Assembly: GCA_024404435.1 (NCBI GenBank)
Contig: JAKSPW010000099.1
Location: forward strand, 1-5,613
Source of the DNA: Clostridia bacterium
Lineage (GTDB): Bacteria; Bacillota; Clostridia; Oscillospirales; CAG-272
Length of the DNA: 5,613 nucleotides
Reading direction: 5' to 3'
Part shown: positions 1 to 5,613 of the stretch, piece by piece
Numbering within the stretch: position 1 is the stretch's first letter
How the letters are laid out: every line of letters begins with the position of its first letter
Program-made: the position numbers and the translations under genes
The notes under the pieces: generated by a model
What the model was told of the DNA's origin: nothing
The model's input: only the letters and a program-made list of their open reading frames with translations
Databases searched by the model: none

Positions 1-368
1 TCACGGAAGCATACGATGAGGAAGTCATCGACGCAGAAAAGAACGATACGAGAGTCGTTCTCCACTTCCATCCCGCGCTTGCTCCCTTCAAGGCAGCAGT
101 TCTTCCTCTTTCCAAGAAGCTTTCCGAGAAAGCAGGAGAGCTCTATGACGAGCTGTCCGCAGAGTTCATGGTCGACTTTGACGACGCAGGCTCCATCGGC
201 AAGAGATACAGAAGAGAAGACGAGATCGGCACACCGTTCTGCATCACCTACGACTTCGACACGGAGAACGACGGCTGCGTGACTATCCGTGACAGAGACA
301 CGATGGAGCAGGTCAGACTTCCGATCGGTGAGGTCAAGGCATACATTTCCGAAAAACTGAAATTCTGA
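1..368 (+). CDS. glyQS: Glycine--tRNA ligase, C-terminal part (5' end outside window)
   Basis: Glycyl-tRNA synthetase charges tRNA-Gly with glycine in the cytosol. Only the last 121 residues are visible; the first complete codon starts at base 3 and TGA is at 366-368. The visible part is the C-terminal anticodon-binding domain of the dimeric (alpha2) class II enzyme. It begins with [20 protein letters not shown], typical of the start of that domain. It then carries the very conserved [18 protein letters not shown] stretch and the [10 protein letters not shown] motif close to the end. The catalytic class II motifs lie upstream, outside the window. The end is intact, with the short tail usual for the family. 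The mutarotase gene follows after 16 bases with no terminator between, so the two are probably co-transcribed. An ATG at 168 is internal and not a start. The identification is very secure; the symbol follows the usual naming of the single-chain type. Confidence 0.95.
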   Translation, partial: TEAYDEEVIDAEKNDTRVVLHFHPALAPFKAAVLPLSKKLSEKAGELYDELSAEFMVDFDDAGSIGKRYRREDEIGTPFCITYDFDTENDGCVTIRDRDTMEQVRLPIGEVKAYISEKLKF

Positions 369-384
369 TCATTCAGAGGGAAAA

Positions 385-1254
385 ATGACGTACACACTGA
401 AAAACGACTTCGGCACCGCCGTATGCACCGACAACGGCGGACAGCTGATATCGTTTGTTAACGACGATACCGAATACGTTTGGAACGGAGACGCGAAGTA
501 CTGGGCTGACCATGCTCCGCATCTCTTTCCCGTCGTTTGCTCACCGCTGAACGGTCACGTGACCTATGACGACACCGAGTATCCGATGAAGAAGCACGGC
601 ATCGTCAGAGACGCCGCCTACCGCGCAGTCGAGCTCGGGCCCGACTTTGTGACTCTTGAAAACAAATGGTCTGAAAAGACTTTTGAGTCGTTCCCGTACA
701 GATACGTCTTCCGTGTCACGCACACTCTGACCGAGACGGGCTTCACGACGGAATATACCGTGTCGGCTGAGGAAGACATGATCTTCAATGTCGGAGGTCA
801 TCCTGCCTTTGTGTGTCCTCATCCGGGCTCCGGCACGTTTGAAGACTATCAGATCCGCTTCCACAACGCAAAGGGAGCCGTGATGTCACTCACCGAAAAC
901 GTGTATATGGATCCGTCGATCCCGAAGCTCAAAAGGATCGACAAGGACGGAATACTTCCGCTGAAGTATTCGGACTTTGACAGAGACGCCATGATCGTCG
1001 AAAAGCTTAAAGTGAAAAAACTCGACCTCGTATCGGCCGTAAACGGTCACGGCATACGCTTTTCTTTCGACGGCTTTGATGCTCTCGGCATCTGGACACC
1101 GACGGGCAAGGAAGCACCTTTCGTCTGTCTTGAGCCGTGGTGCGGACTTCCCGCATCGGTTGACGAATCGGGAAAGGCAGAAGACAAAAAATACGCCGTC
1201 TCTCTCAAAGCGGGCGACGTGTTCAGAGTTTCGTACGGTATGTCGGTAATATGA
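385..1254 (+). CDS. Aldose 1-epimerase family protein, LacX-like
   Basis: A 289-residue cytosolic protein of the galactose mutarotase-like superfamily, closest in pattern to the LacX subgroup. Members of the wider family interconvert alpha and beta anomers of aldoses; the substrate of LacX-type proteins is poorly defined. Seen in the sequence: an N-terminal EYVWNGDAKYW segment and an APHLFPVV segment (residues 44-51). Candidate active-site histidines are H71 (in KKHG) and H139 (in GGHPAF), and E250 in the LEPW motif (residues 249-252) matches the usual catalytic base position. Length is normal for LacX-like proteins and there is no signal peptide. The ATG start is supported by a GAGGG ribosome binding site at 376-380, four bases upstream. 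It sits 16 bases after the glycyl-tRNA synthetase stop, so it is probably translated from the same transcript. No sugar catabolism genes are adjacent, so the neighbourhood does not reveal a substrate. Family is secure, exact sugar unknown. Confidence 0.9.
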   Translation: MTYTLKNDFGTAVCTDNGGQLISFVNDDTEYVWNGDAKYWADHAPHLFPVVCSPLNGHVTYDDTEYPMKKHGIVRDAAYRAVELGPDFVTLENKWSEKTFESFPYRYVFRVTHTLTETGFTTEYTVSAEEDMIFNVGGHPAFVCPHPGSGTFEDYQIRFHNAKGAVMSLTENVYMDPSIPKLKRIDKDGILPLKYSDFDRDAMIVEKLKVKKLDLVSAVNGHGIRFSFDGFDALGIWTPTGKEAPFVCLEPWCGLPASVDESGKAEDKKYAVSLKAGDVFRVSYGMSVI

Positions 1255-1260
1255 AAATAC

Positions 1261-1287
1261 GGCGCCGGCGGTTTTGCCGCCGACGCC
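1261..1287 (+). terminator. GC-rich hairpin between the mutarotase gene and rsmA, possible weak terminator
   Basis: Bases 1261-1271 pair with 1277-1287 around a five-base loop (TTTTG). This gives an 11-position stem with a single C-A mismatch (1265 with 1283) and otherwise G-C pairs only. Such stability is seen in intrinsic terminators, but the following bases (TGTTGTAT) form only an interrupted T tract. It could therefore be a partial terminator lowering rsmA transcription, or an RNA-stabilising intercistronic hairpin. The hairpin itself is directly visible; its role is inference. Confidence 0.5.
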
Positions 1288-1301
1288 TGTTGTATAACAG
1301 G
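1286..1301 (+). promoter_or_regulatory. Inverted repeat covering the rsmA ribosome binding site
   Basis: CCTGTT at 1286-1291 and AACAGG at 1296-1301 form a perfect six-base inverted repeat around a four-base loop (GTAT). The right arm includes the first bases of the AGGAG ribosome binding site of rsmA (1299-1303, five bases before the ATG). If it folds in the mRNA it would partly mask that site. The left arm shares two bases (1286-1287) with the preceding hairpin, so the two can coexist only if the first loses its outermost pairs. With just six pairs this could be chance or a weak modulator. Confidence 0.35.
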
Positions 1302-1308
1302 AGAAACA

Positions 1309-2235
1309 ATGGATCTTTGCAGCAGAGGAGAGGTCAAAAGGCTTCTTGACAAATACGGTCTTGCTCCGAAAAAGGCTTTCGGGCAGAACTTCCTCGTGAA
1401 CCCGGGGATCCCGCAGATGATAGCGGAGAATTCGTATTCTTTCGCCGCTCTGAAGGGAAGAAACGTTCCACACGGAGTGCTTGAGATCGGCCCCGGAGTC
1501 GGCGCGCTCACCTGCCGTCTCGCCGAGCTTTACGATAAGGTCGTCGCCGTCGAGATCGACCGCGGGCTCATCCCGCTTCTCGGGGAATCTCTTGCGGAAT
1601 ACGACAATATCGAAATTGTCGAAGGCGACGTGATGGAGGTAGATGTTCCGTCATTTATTGGAGAAAAGTTCGGTGACATACTTGCCGCGGGCGGAACTGT
1701 CAGCGTCTGTGCAAACCTTCCGTATTATATCACCTCACCCGTGATCATGCGTCTGCTCGAAGCTTATCCCTTATCCGAAAAAGTGCCCTTTGAGGCGATA
1801 ACGGTCATGATCCAGCTCGAGGTAGCCGACCGCTTTGCCTCAGAGGCGGGAGACTCCGACTACGGAGCGGTGACCGCATCGATCGCACTCAGAGCAGACG
1901 TCAGAAAGCTGTTTAACGTCTCCGCAGGAAACTTTCATCCCGCACCGAAGGTCTCGTCCGCCGTTATCGGTATCGTACCGCACGGAGGTCTTACGACTGT
2001 ATACCCCGAGGTAAAAGACAGTGATCACACGGCAGAGGAGATCGGCTCCGAAGCACTTAAGCTCATATCTCTTGCATTCGGGCAGAGAAGGAAGACTTTT
2101 GTGAACGCGGCGTCGTCCGCTTATTCAAAAGAAGCACTGACAACAGCTCTCGATAAGGCGGGGCTCAGAGCGGACGTCCGCGGAGAAAAACTATCGCCCC
2201 GTGACTTCTGCCGACTTGCAGACTTGCTGCTCTGA
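1309..2235 (+). CDS. rsmA: 16S rRNA (adenine(1518)-N(6)/adenine(1519)-N(6))-dimethyltransferase RsmA
   Basis: RsmA (KsgA) uses S-adenosylmethionine to dimethylate two adjacent adenines in the 3'-terminal hairpin of 16S rRNA during late assembly of the small ribosomal subunit. The 308-residue product has every hallmark: KKAFGQNFL (residues 21-29), the SAM-binding loop EIGPGVGALT (59-68), the acidic residue ending motif II (E82 in VAVEID), GDV (106-108), and the catalytic NLPYYITSP (136-144). The late family motifs FHPAPKVSS (209-217) and FGQRRKT (257-263) are also present. Length is slightly above the usual 270-300 residues, owing to small insertions near residues 43-56 and 226-246. The ATG is preceded by AGGAG at 1299-1303. 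It may be read from the upstream glycyl-tRNA synthetase/mutarotase transcript through the GC hairpin; I see no convincing promoter of its own in the 54-base gap. No frameshift or missing key residue. Confidence 0.97.
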   Translation: MDLCSRGEVKRLLDKYGLAPKKAFGQNFLVNPGIPQMIAENSYSFAALKGRNVPHGVLEIGPGVGALTCRLAELYDKVVAVEIDRGLIPLLGESLAEYDNIEIVEGDVMEVDVPSFIGEKFGDILAAGGTVSVCANLPYYITSPVIMRLLEAYPLSEKVPFEAITVMIQLEVADRFASEAGDSDYGAVTASIALRADVRKLFNVSAGNFHPAPKVSSAVIGIVPHGGLTTVYPEVKDSDHTAEEIGSEALKLISLAFGQRRKTFVNAASSAYSKEALTTALDKAGLRADVRGEKLSPRDFCRLADLLL

Positions 2236-2248
2236 TGAAATTAGGCTC

Positions 2249-2276
2249 TTGACAAAAAAACGATCCGTGCTATAAT
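2249..2276 (+). promoter_or_regulatory. Consensus SigA/sigma-70 promoter for the lipoprotein gene
   Basis: A perfect -35 box TTGACA (2249-2254) and a perfect -10 box TATAAT (2271-2276) are separated by 16 bases. TG at 2268-2269 gives an extended -10 as well. Transcription would be expected to start near 2283, leaving a leader of about 36 bases before the ATG at 2319. It starts 13 bases after the rsmA stop. The match suggests strong constitutive initiation unless repressed. Confidence 0.92.
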
Positions 2277-2290
2277 GTAGACAACCGCAT

Positions 2291-2306
2291 AAATATTTAA
2301 ATATTT
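2291..2306. repeat. A/T-only 16-base perfect palindrome in the leader of the lipoprotein gene
   Basis: Two tandem copies of AAATATTT, each itself a palindrome, make a 16-base perfect palindrome. It lies between the expected transcription start and the GGAGGA ribosome binding site (2308-2313). At DNA level it could be an operator placed just downstream of the promoter. As RNA it would be a weak A-U hairpin next to the ribosome binding site. AT-rich leaders are common, so it may have no function beyond keeping the site unstructured. Confidence 0.5.
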
Positions 2307-2318
2307 TGGAGGATCAAT

Positions 2319-2963
2319 ATGAAAAAACTTTCTGTTTTTCTCGCACTTGTCCTTTTGACGGCAGCACTTGTCTCATGCGCCGGCAGCGATCCCGCAGAAT
2401 CAGCGTCCGTTACCGAAACCGAAGCGATCGAAGTAAAAGAAGCGATCTATTTCCCCGAAAAAGTAAAGAATCCAAATAATAATTCGGCTATGTTAGCTTA
2501 TCATCCCGATAGTATTCCGGACATGTTTAACGATTCCGATGCCGTTGTCCTCTGTAAGGTCACGAAGTCTGACGATTCAAGAGATTATCCGAGCGGGACT
2601 GTAATTTCATTTGCAGACGCGGAAGTAATCGAGGTATACAAGGGCGACGTCGAGAAGGGCGGTATCATCGGTATTGACGAAACGGGAACACGTCATGATG
2701 ACGGATGTGACTCTTCTATCGGCGGCGAACCTCTTCTCAGAAAAGATATGAAGGTCCTTTTGTTCCTGAAAGGTCCGTCGACCGAGGAACGCGGAGGAGA
2801 AGAGTCCTACGGTATTAAGGGCTGCTTCTTCGGAAAATTCTATCTTGATGAAAATAATATCGTATATCCCTCGTCGTATTTCTCGTCTCATGCATACAAG
2901 GTGCCGGGATATGAAGACGATTACGTTGACCTTGACAGCTTTGTAAAGCTGATGCAGAAATAA
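2319..2963 (+). CDS. Putative secreted lipoprotein of unknown function
   Basis: A 214-residue protein that I cannot assign to a named family. The N-terminus is a clear type II signal peptide: MKK, a hydrophobic stretch (residues 4-18), and a lipobox LVSC with the acceptor cysteine at C20. The mature protein should therefore be lipid-anchored on the outer face of the cytoplasmic membrane. An acidic, S/T/E-rich linker follows (about 21-42). The globular part (about 65-185) contains SDAVVLCKVT (73-82), AEVIEVYKGD (101-110), a GG/DETGTRHDDG turn region and KVLLFLKG (145-152). This beta-rich pattern recalls the small OB-like or netrin-like secreted domains in which a 'VYKG' strand precedes an 'LLFL' strand, but that is only a resemblance. 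Three further cysteines (C79, C130, C169) are present. It has its own strong promoter, a GGAGGA site at 2308-2313 and a terminator directly after the stop. Its base composition is more A/T-rich than its neighbours, compatible with faster evolution or transfer. Confidence 0.88.
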   Translation: MKKLSVFLALVLLTAALVSCAGSDPAESASVTETEAIEVKEAIYFPEKVKNPNNNSAMLAYHPDSIPDMFNDSDAVVLCKVTKSDDSRDYPSGTVISFADAEVIEVYKGDVEKGGIIGIDETGTRHDDGCDSSIGGEPLLRKDMKVLLFLKGPSTEERGGEESYGIKGCFFGKFYLDENNIVYPSSYFSSHAYKVPGYEDDYVDLDSFVKLMQK

Positions 2964-2970
2964 AAAATAA

Positions 2971-2997
2971 CCGCTGTTCGAACGAACAGCGGTTTTT
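2971..2997. terminator. Bidirectional intrinsic terminator between convergent genes
   Basis: CCGCTGTTCG (2971-2980) and CGAACAGCGG (2983-2992) are perfect complements; with a realistic four-base loop the stem has nine pairs. On the plus strand it is followed by TTTTTATT, and on the minus strand by TTATTTTTTA. It lies 7 bases after the lipoprotein stop and 6 bases beyond the stop of the convergent ABC transporter gene, so it can end transcription in both directions. Confidence 0.93.
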
Positions 2998-2998
2998 A

Positions 2999-5206
2999 TT
3001 AGTTCTTTTTTATTCTCGACATCTGTCTCTGCGCCATGACGAGACCGTAATAGATCCCGCCTTTTTTCATCAGCTCTTCGTGTGAGCCGTATTCGGCAAC
3101 GCTTCCGCGGTCGAGAACGAGTATCTTGTCCGCGTTTCGGAGTGTCGAAAGTCTGTGCGCGATCGCGAGCGTTGTTCTGTCACGCGTGAGCTTGTAAAGA
3201 ACGTCCTGCACTTCTTTTTCGGTCTCTGTATCGAGTGCCGAGGTAGCCTCGTCGAGGATGAGTATCTTCGGGTTGCGGAGAAGTGCGCGTGCTATCGAGA
3301 CTCTCTGTCTTTCGCCGCCCGATATCGTGAAGCCTCTCTCGCCTATCTTCGTGTCGTAGCCGTCGGGGAGCTTCACGATGAACTTGTGAGCTCCCGCGAG
3401 CTTTGCCGCCGCCATGACCTCTTCGGTCGTTGCGCTCGGCTTTGCGTAGCGTATATTGTCATACACGGAGCCGGAGAAGAGGAACGTATCCTGAAGCACG
3501 ACACCGATCTGCGAACGGAGCGAGTGCTGATCTATGTCGCGCAGGTCGTGCCCGTCGATCTTTATCACGCCCGAATCGGGATCGTACATTCTCATGACGA
3601 GGTTGATGAAAGTCGATTTTCCGACGCCGGAGCGTCCGACGATACCGACCATCTCGCCTTTTTTGATAGTTGCCGAGACGTGCTTCAGAACGGGAGCCGC
3701 GGGGTCGTACGCGAAGGCAACGTCGTCGAATTCGATCTCACCGTCGATATCGAGATCAATTGCGTCTTCCTTGTCCGTAACGTCGCTTTCTTCATCGAGG
3801 ATCTCAAATATCTTTGTTGCGGAAGTCGTCACTCTCGCAAGTATTCTCGGGATAGACGACATCCATCTGAGCGGTGTGTAAATAATGCTGACGTATGAGG
3901 AGAACTGCACCATCTCACCGATGGTCATCACGCCGTCGAGTATCTTGTTGCCGACGTAGTACATGAGGAAGAATTCACCGATGCTTGCGAGGAAGGAGAG
4001 CACCGGCATGATACCGCCGTTCAGCGTTTCCGTTTCGATCGTCACGTCGCGGTTGGCCCTCGTGGCTTCCGTGTGACGGTCGACTTCTTTTTTCTCCGTG
4101 CCGTAGGATTTGACGACTCTGATACCGGACAGTATATCGTGGAGCACGGTCGATGCCCTTGACTGTGCAAACCATGCTCTGATGTGGAATCTTCTCATAA
4201 AGTTTCCGACGATCCTGTTGGCACCGATGATGAGCGGAACAGGGCAGAGGATGAGGAGTGCTATTCTCCAGTCGTAGACGAACAGAAGGATCGAAACGAC
4301 GATGAGAGTCACGAACATCTTGATCATGTAACCGAGGTCGTCGGAAAGGAAGCTGCTGATCGTCTCCGTGTCACTTGAAACCGTGTTTATAAGCACACCC
4401 GACGTTCTTGACGAGACTCTCGCGATGGAGAGTGACTCGACCTTGTCGAACGTCATCTGTCTGAGCCTTTGGATGAGTCCCGCGGAAGTGTTGATCATAA
4501 GGAGCTTGCGCAGGACCTGTATACCTCTCATGAGAATGTCAATGAGGAAGATGGAGAAGACGACTCCGACGAAGCCCGCTATGACCGGATTTGCCGCCTT
4601 CAGATAATCGTCGACCATGATCCTGTTCAGATAAGGCGGGATAAGCTCGACGCCGGAGCTTACGAAATAGAGCGTAATTGAAAATATTATCGTCCATTTC
4701 CACGGAGAAGCTATCTTCAGCATCCTCAGTATGAGGGATTTTTTATTTGAGCAAGAGTTGCATTTCGTTGTCCCGGGCAGGTACGGCATTCCGCAGATCG
4801 GGCAGGAATTGCCTATGACGTATTCCGTCGTTTCGTCCTTGAACGTGCCTCTGAGTGCGGAGTTGAGCTCGGCAAGCGCGGAAGTAAACGCTTTTCTGTG
4901 GGAGTTGTTGCCGCGCGAAAGGATCGCTTCACGTCCGTCCTTGAAAAGGACGTTGATGAATACGCAGCCGCTGCCTGAGAAAAGGGAAAATTCCTCAACG
5001 TCGGAAAGTTTTTCTTTCAGAACGATCTTCTCGTCTTCGACCGAAAAAACGTATTCTTCCGTCGCACCGGCAACGCCTTTTACGGGATTGTTGCAATTTA
5101 CGCCGCTGTCTCTTGTCAGAGAGAAAGGGAAGATTATTCTTACTTCCTCTTCTGCGGCTGCACCTGCGCGCCGTGCCGCGCGGGTCAGGTCTTTTTTCTT
5201 CAACAT
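2999..5206 (-). CDS. ABC exporter half-transporter with zinc-ribbon N-terminal extension
   Basis: A 735-residue fused permease/ATPase of the MsbA-like type, expected to act as a membrane dimer and export an unknown substrate using ATP. Unlike the usual 570-620 residue members it starts with a soluble extension of about 165 residues. Residues 48-120 are beta-rich and resemble a small PH-like fold (inference). They are followed by a four-cysteine motif, CPIC (135-138) and CNSC (149-152), typical of a zinc ribbon. The membrane domain spans about 168-450, with hydrophobic segments near 170-190, 207-226, 290-312, 314-332, 402-420 and 430-447. The ATPase domain has A-loop Y500, Walker A GRSGVGKST (524-532), Q-loop Q572, signature ISGGE (628-632, in place of LSGGQ), Walker B ILILDE with catalytic E653, D-loop SALD and switch H684; all key residues are present, so it should be active. 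The ATG at 5206 is the only sensible start, since the upstream frame has no other start before the TGA at 5245-5243. It follows the DUF1854 gene by 36 bases. Confidence 0.95.
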   Translation of the reverse strand: MLKKKDLTRAARRAGAAAEEEVRIIFPFSLTRDSGVNCNNPVKGVAGATEEYVFSVEDEKIVLKEKLSDVEEFSLFSGSGCVFINVLFKDGREAILSRGNNSHRKAFTSALAELNSALRGTFKDETTEYVIGNSCPICGMPYLPGTTKCNSCSNKKSLILRMLKIASPWKWTIIFSITLYFVSSGVELIPPYLNRIMVDDYLKAANPVIAGFVGVVFSIFLIDILMRGIQVLRKLLMINTSAGLIQRLRQMTFDKVESLSIARVSSRTSGVLINTVSSDTETISSFLSDDLGYMIKMFVTLIVVSILLFVYDWRIALLILCPVPLIIGANRIVGNFMRRFHIRAWFAQSRASTVLHDILSGIRVVKSYGTEKKEVDRHTEATRANRDVTIETETLNGGIMPVLSFLASIGEFFLMYYVGNKILDGVMTIGEMVQFSSYVSIIYTPLRWMSSIPRILARVTTSATKIFEILDEESDVTDKEDAIDLDIDGEIEFDDVAFAYDPAAPVLKHVSATIKKGEMVGIVGRSGVGKSTFINLVMRMYDPDSGVIKIDGHDLRDIDQHSLRSQIGVVLQDTFLFSGSVYDNIRYAKPSATTEEVMAAAKLAGAHKFIVKLPDGYDTKIGERGFTISGGERQRVSIARALLRNPKILILDEATSALDTETEKEVQDVLYKLTRDRTTLAIAHRLSTLRNADKILVLDRGSVAEYGSHEELMKKGGIYYGLVMAQRQMSRIKKN

Positions 5207-5213
5207 TTTGATG

Positions 5214-5218
5214 CCTTT
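5214..5218 (-). promoter_or_regulatory. Weak ribosome binding site of the ABC transporter gene
   Basis: The only purine-rich candidate before the ATG at 5206-5204 is AAAGG on the minus strand, seven bases upstream. It is clearly weaker than the GGAGGA or AGGAG sites of other genes here. Translation may rely partly on ribosomes arriving from the DUF1854 gene that ends 36 bases upstream. Confidence 0.4.
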
Positions 5219-5242
5219 ATCTTTTTCGATGTTTTTTTCGTG

Positions 5243-5613
5243 TCAGATGAGATATAATTCGATCAGTCTTCTCGTTGTCCTGTCGAGCTTTTCGACGGGA
5301 TCGAGCACGTATCTGTTCTCATCGGAGTCGATCACGAGAATCTTGCCGTCTCTGCATTTATGTACGTTGTTGTAGGTGGCTTTGACGGTGAAAGTGATGT
5401 CTCCCGTGGCATCGGTCGCCTTCCACGTGGACGAGCCCCATCTTTCCTTGATGGATTTTACGCTCTTCAGCTCGCAGATGTAGTACTTTCTGTTTATCTC
5501 GTCTTTAATGATACCTGCTTCATCTCCGAAGACTCCGACGTCCTCGATGATGCCGATTTCGACGGAGTCTGGGTCAAGCACCGAAATAAGGCTGTACGGA
5601 TTATCGAACGGGA
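5243..5613 (-). CDS. DUF1854 family protein (5' end outside window)
   Basis: The last 122 residues are visible and the frame stays open to the window edge, so the true start lies beyond it; a GTG at 5581-5579 is in frame but is not needed as a start. The stop is TGA at 5245-5243. The visible part fits the DUF1854 pattern as I recall it: PFDNPYSLISV followed by EIGIIEDV, a central W-containing segment (STWKATDATGDITFTV), then GKILVIDSDENRYVLDPVEKLD and a short C-terminal helix. No signal peptide or membrane segment is visible, so it is probably cytosolic. Proteins of this family are often encoded next to ABC exporters, and some annotation resources name such pairs as cyanophycin-metabolism associated; no cyanophycin gene is visible here. 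The exporter gene follows 36 bases downstream on the same strand, so it is probably an accessory or regulatory partner. Its molecular function is unknown. Family assignment is from memory of the pattern and is fairly confident. Confidence 0.8.
   Translation of the reverse strand, partial: PFDNPYSLISVLDPDSVEIGIIEDVGVFGDEAGIIKDEINRKYYICELKSVKSIKERWGSSTWKATDATGDITFTVKATYNNVHKCRDGKILVIDSDENRYVLDPVEKLDRTTRRLIELYLI

Noticed and set aside
16..282. Plus-strand frame of 88 codons overlapping the glycyl-tRNA synthetase end
   Set aside because: It is in a different frame from the conserved synthetase sequence and is a Ser/Arg/Thr-rich shadow.
1346..1351. TTGACA inside the start of rsmA, possible -35 box
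   Set aside because: No -10-like sequence occurs 16-18 bases downstream (GAAAAA region), and the site is within conserved coding sequence.
886..1511. Overlapping minus-strand open frames opposite the mutarotase and rsmA genes
   Set aside because: They are antisense to two clearly conserved proteins, cross the GC hairpin, and show no family motif or start signal.
3155..3898. Plus-strand open frame of 247 codons opposite the ABC transporter
   Set aside because: It lies antisense to the conserved ATPase domain, and its translation is rich in Arg, Cys and Val with no recognisable motif. The minus-strand gene explains the region fully.
5243..5245. TGA possibly read as tryptophan (alternative genetic code)
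   Set aside because: TGA also ends glycyl-tRNA synthetase, the mutarotase and rsmA at the expected family lengths, and tryptophan is encoded by TGG throughout, so TGA is a normal stop here.
4731..5375. Plus-strand open frame of 214 codons across the exporter start and DUF1854 end
   Set aside because: It runs antisense through two supported genes, has low-complexity Ser-rich content and no convincing ribosome binding site. It is a by-product of codon usage on the other strand.

Overview
The window looks like chromosomal DNA from a Clostridia-like Firmicute, probably an uncultured gut-type lineage. This is inference from four things: the dimeric single-chain type of glycyl-tRNA synthetase, a LacX-like mutarotase, a perfect housekeeping (SigA-type) promoter, and GGAGG-type ribosome binding sites. 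Base composition is moderate to GC-rich in the housekeeping genes (39 of 60 G+C at 1501-1560) and lower in the lipoprotein gene (21 of 60 at 2461-2520). TGA ends four of the six genes, so the standard bacterial code applies. I saw no tRNA, rRNA, CRISPR array, insertion sequence or phage gene.

Layout, left half, plus strand: the 3' end of glycyl-tRNA synthetase (1-368), a LacX-like aldose 1-epimerase (385-1254) and the 16S rRNA dimethyladenosine transferase rsmA (1309-2235). The first gap is 16 bases and suggests co-transcription. The second gap is 54 bases and holds a strong GC-rich hairpin, followed by a small inverted repeat that overlaps the rsmA ribosome binding site. Downstream of rsmA, a consensus promoter with an extended -10 (2249-2276) drives a small secreted lipoprotein of unknown function (2319-2963). 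Its leader contains a 16-base A/T-only palindrome. No terminator separates rsmA from this promoter, so read-through into the lipoprotein gene is possible.

A perfect hairpin with T runs on both sides (2971-2997) ends the plus-strand genes and also the minus-strand genes that converge on it. On the minus strand are a DUF1854-type protein (5243-5613, cut by the window edge) and, 36 bases downstream of it, a 735-residue ABC exporter half-transporter (2999-5206). The exporter has an unusual soluble N-terminal extension with a four-cysteine zinc-ribbon-like motif. The two are probably one operon and one functional unit, with an unknown substrate.

The most interesting item is this DUF1854/ABC pair: the extended exporter architecture, and the fact that both genes lie in the same reading frame separated by a single TGA. 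The lipoprotein with its strong promoter and the hairpins before rsmA come next. The rest is ordinary housekeeping sequence.
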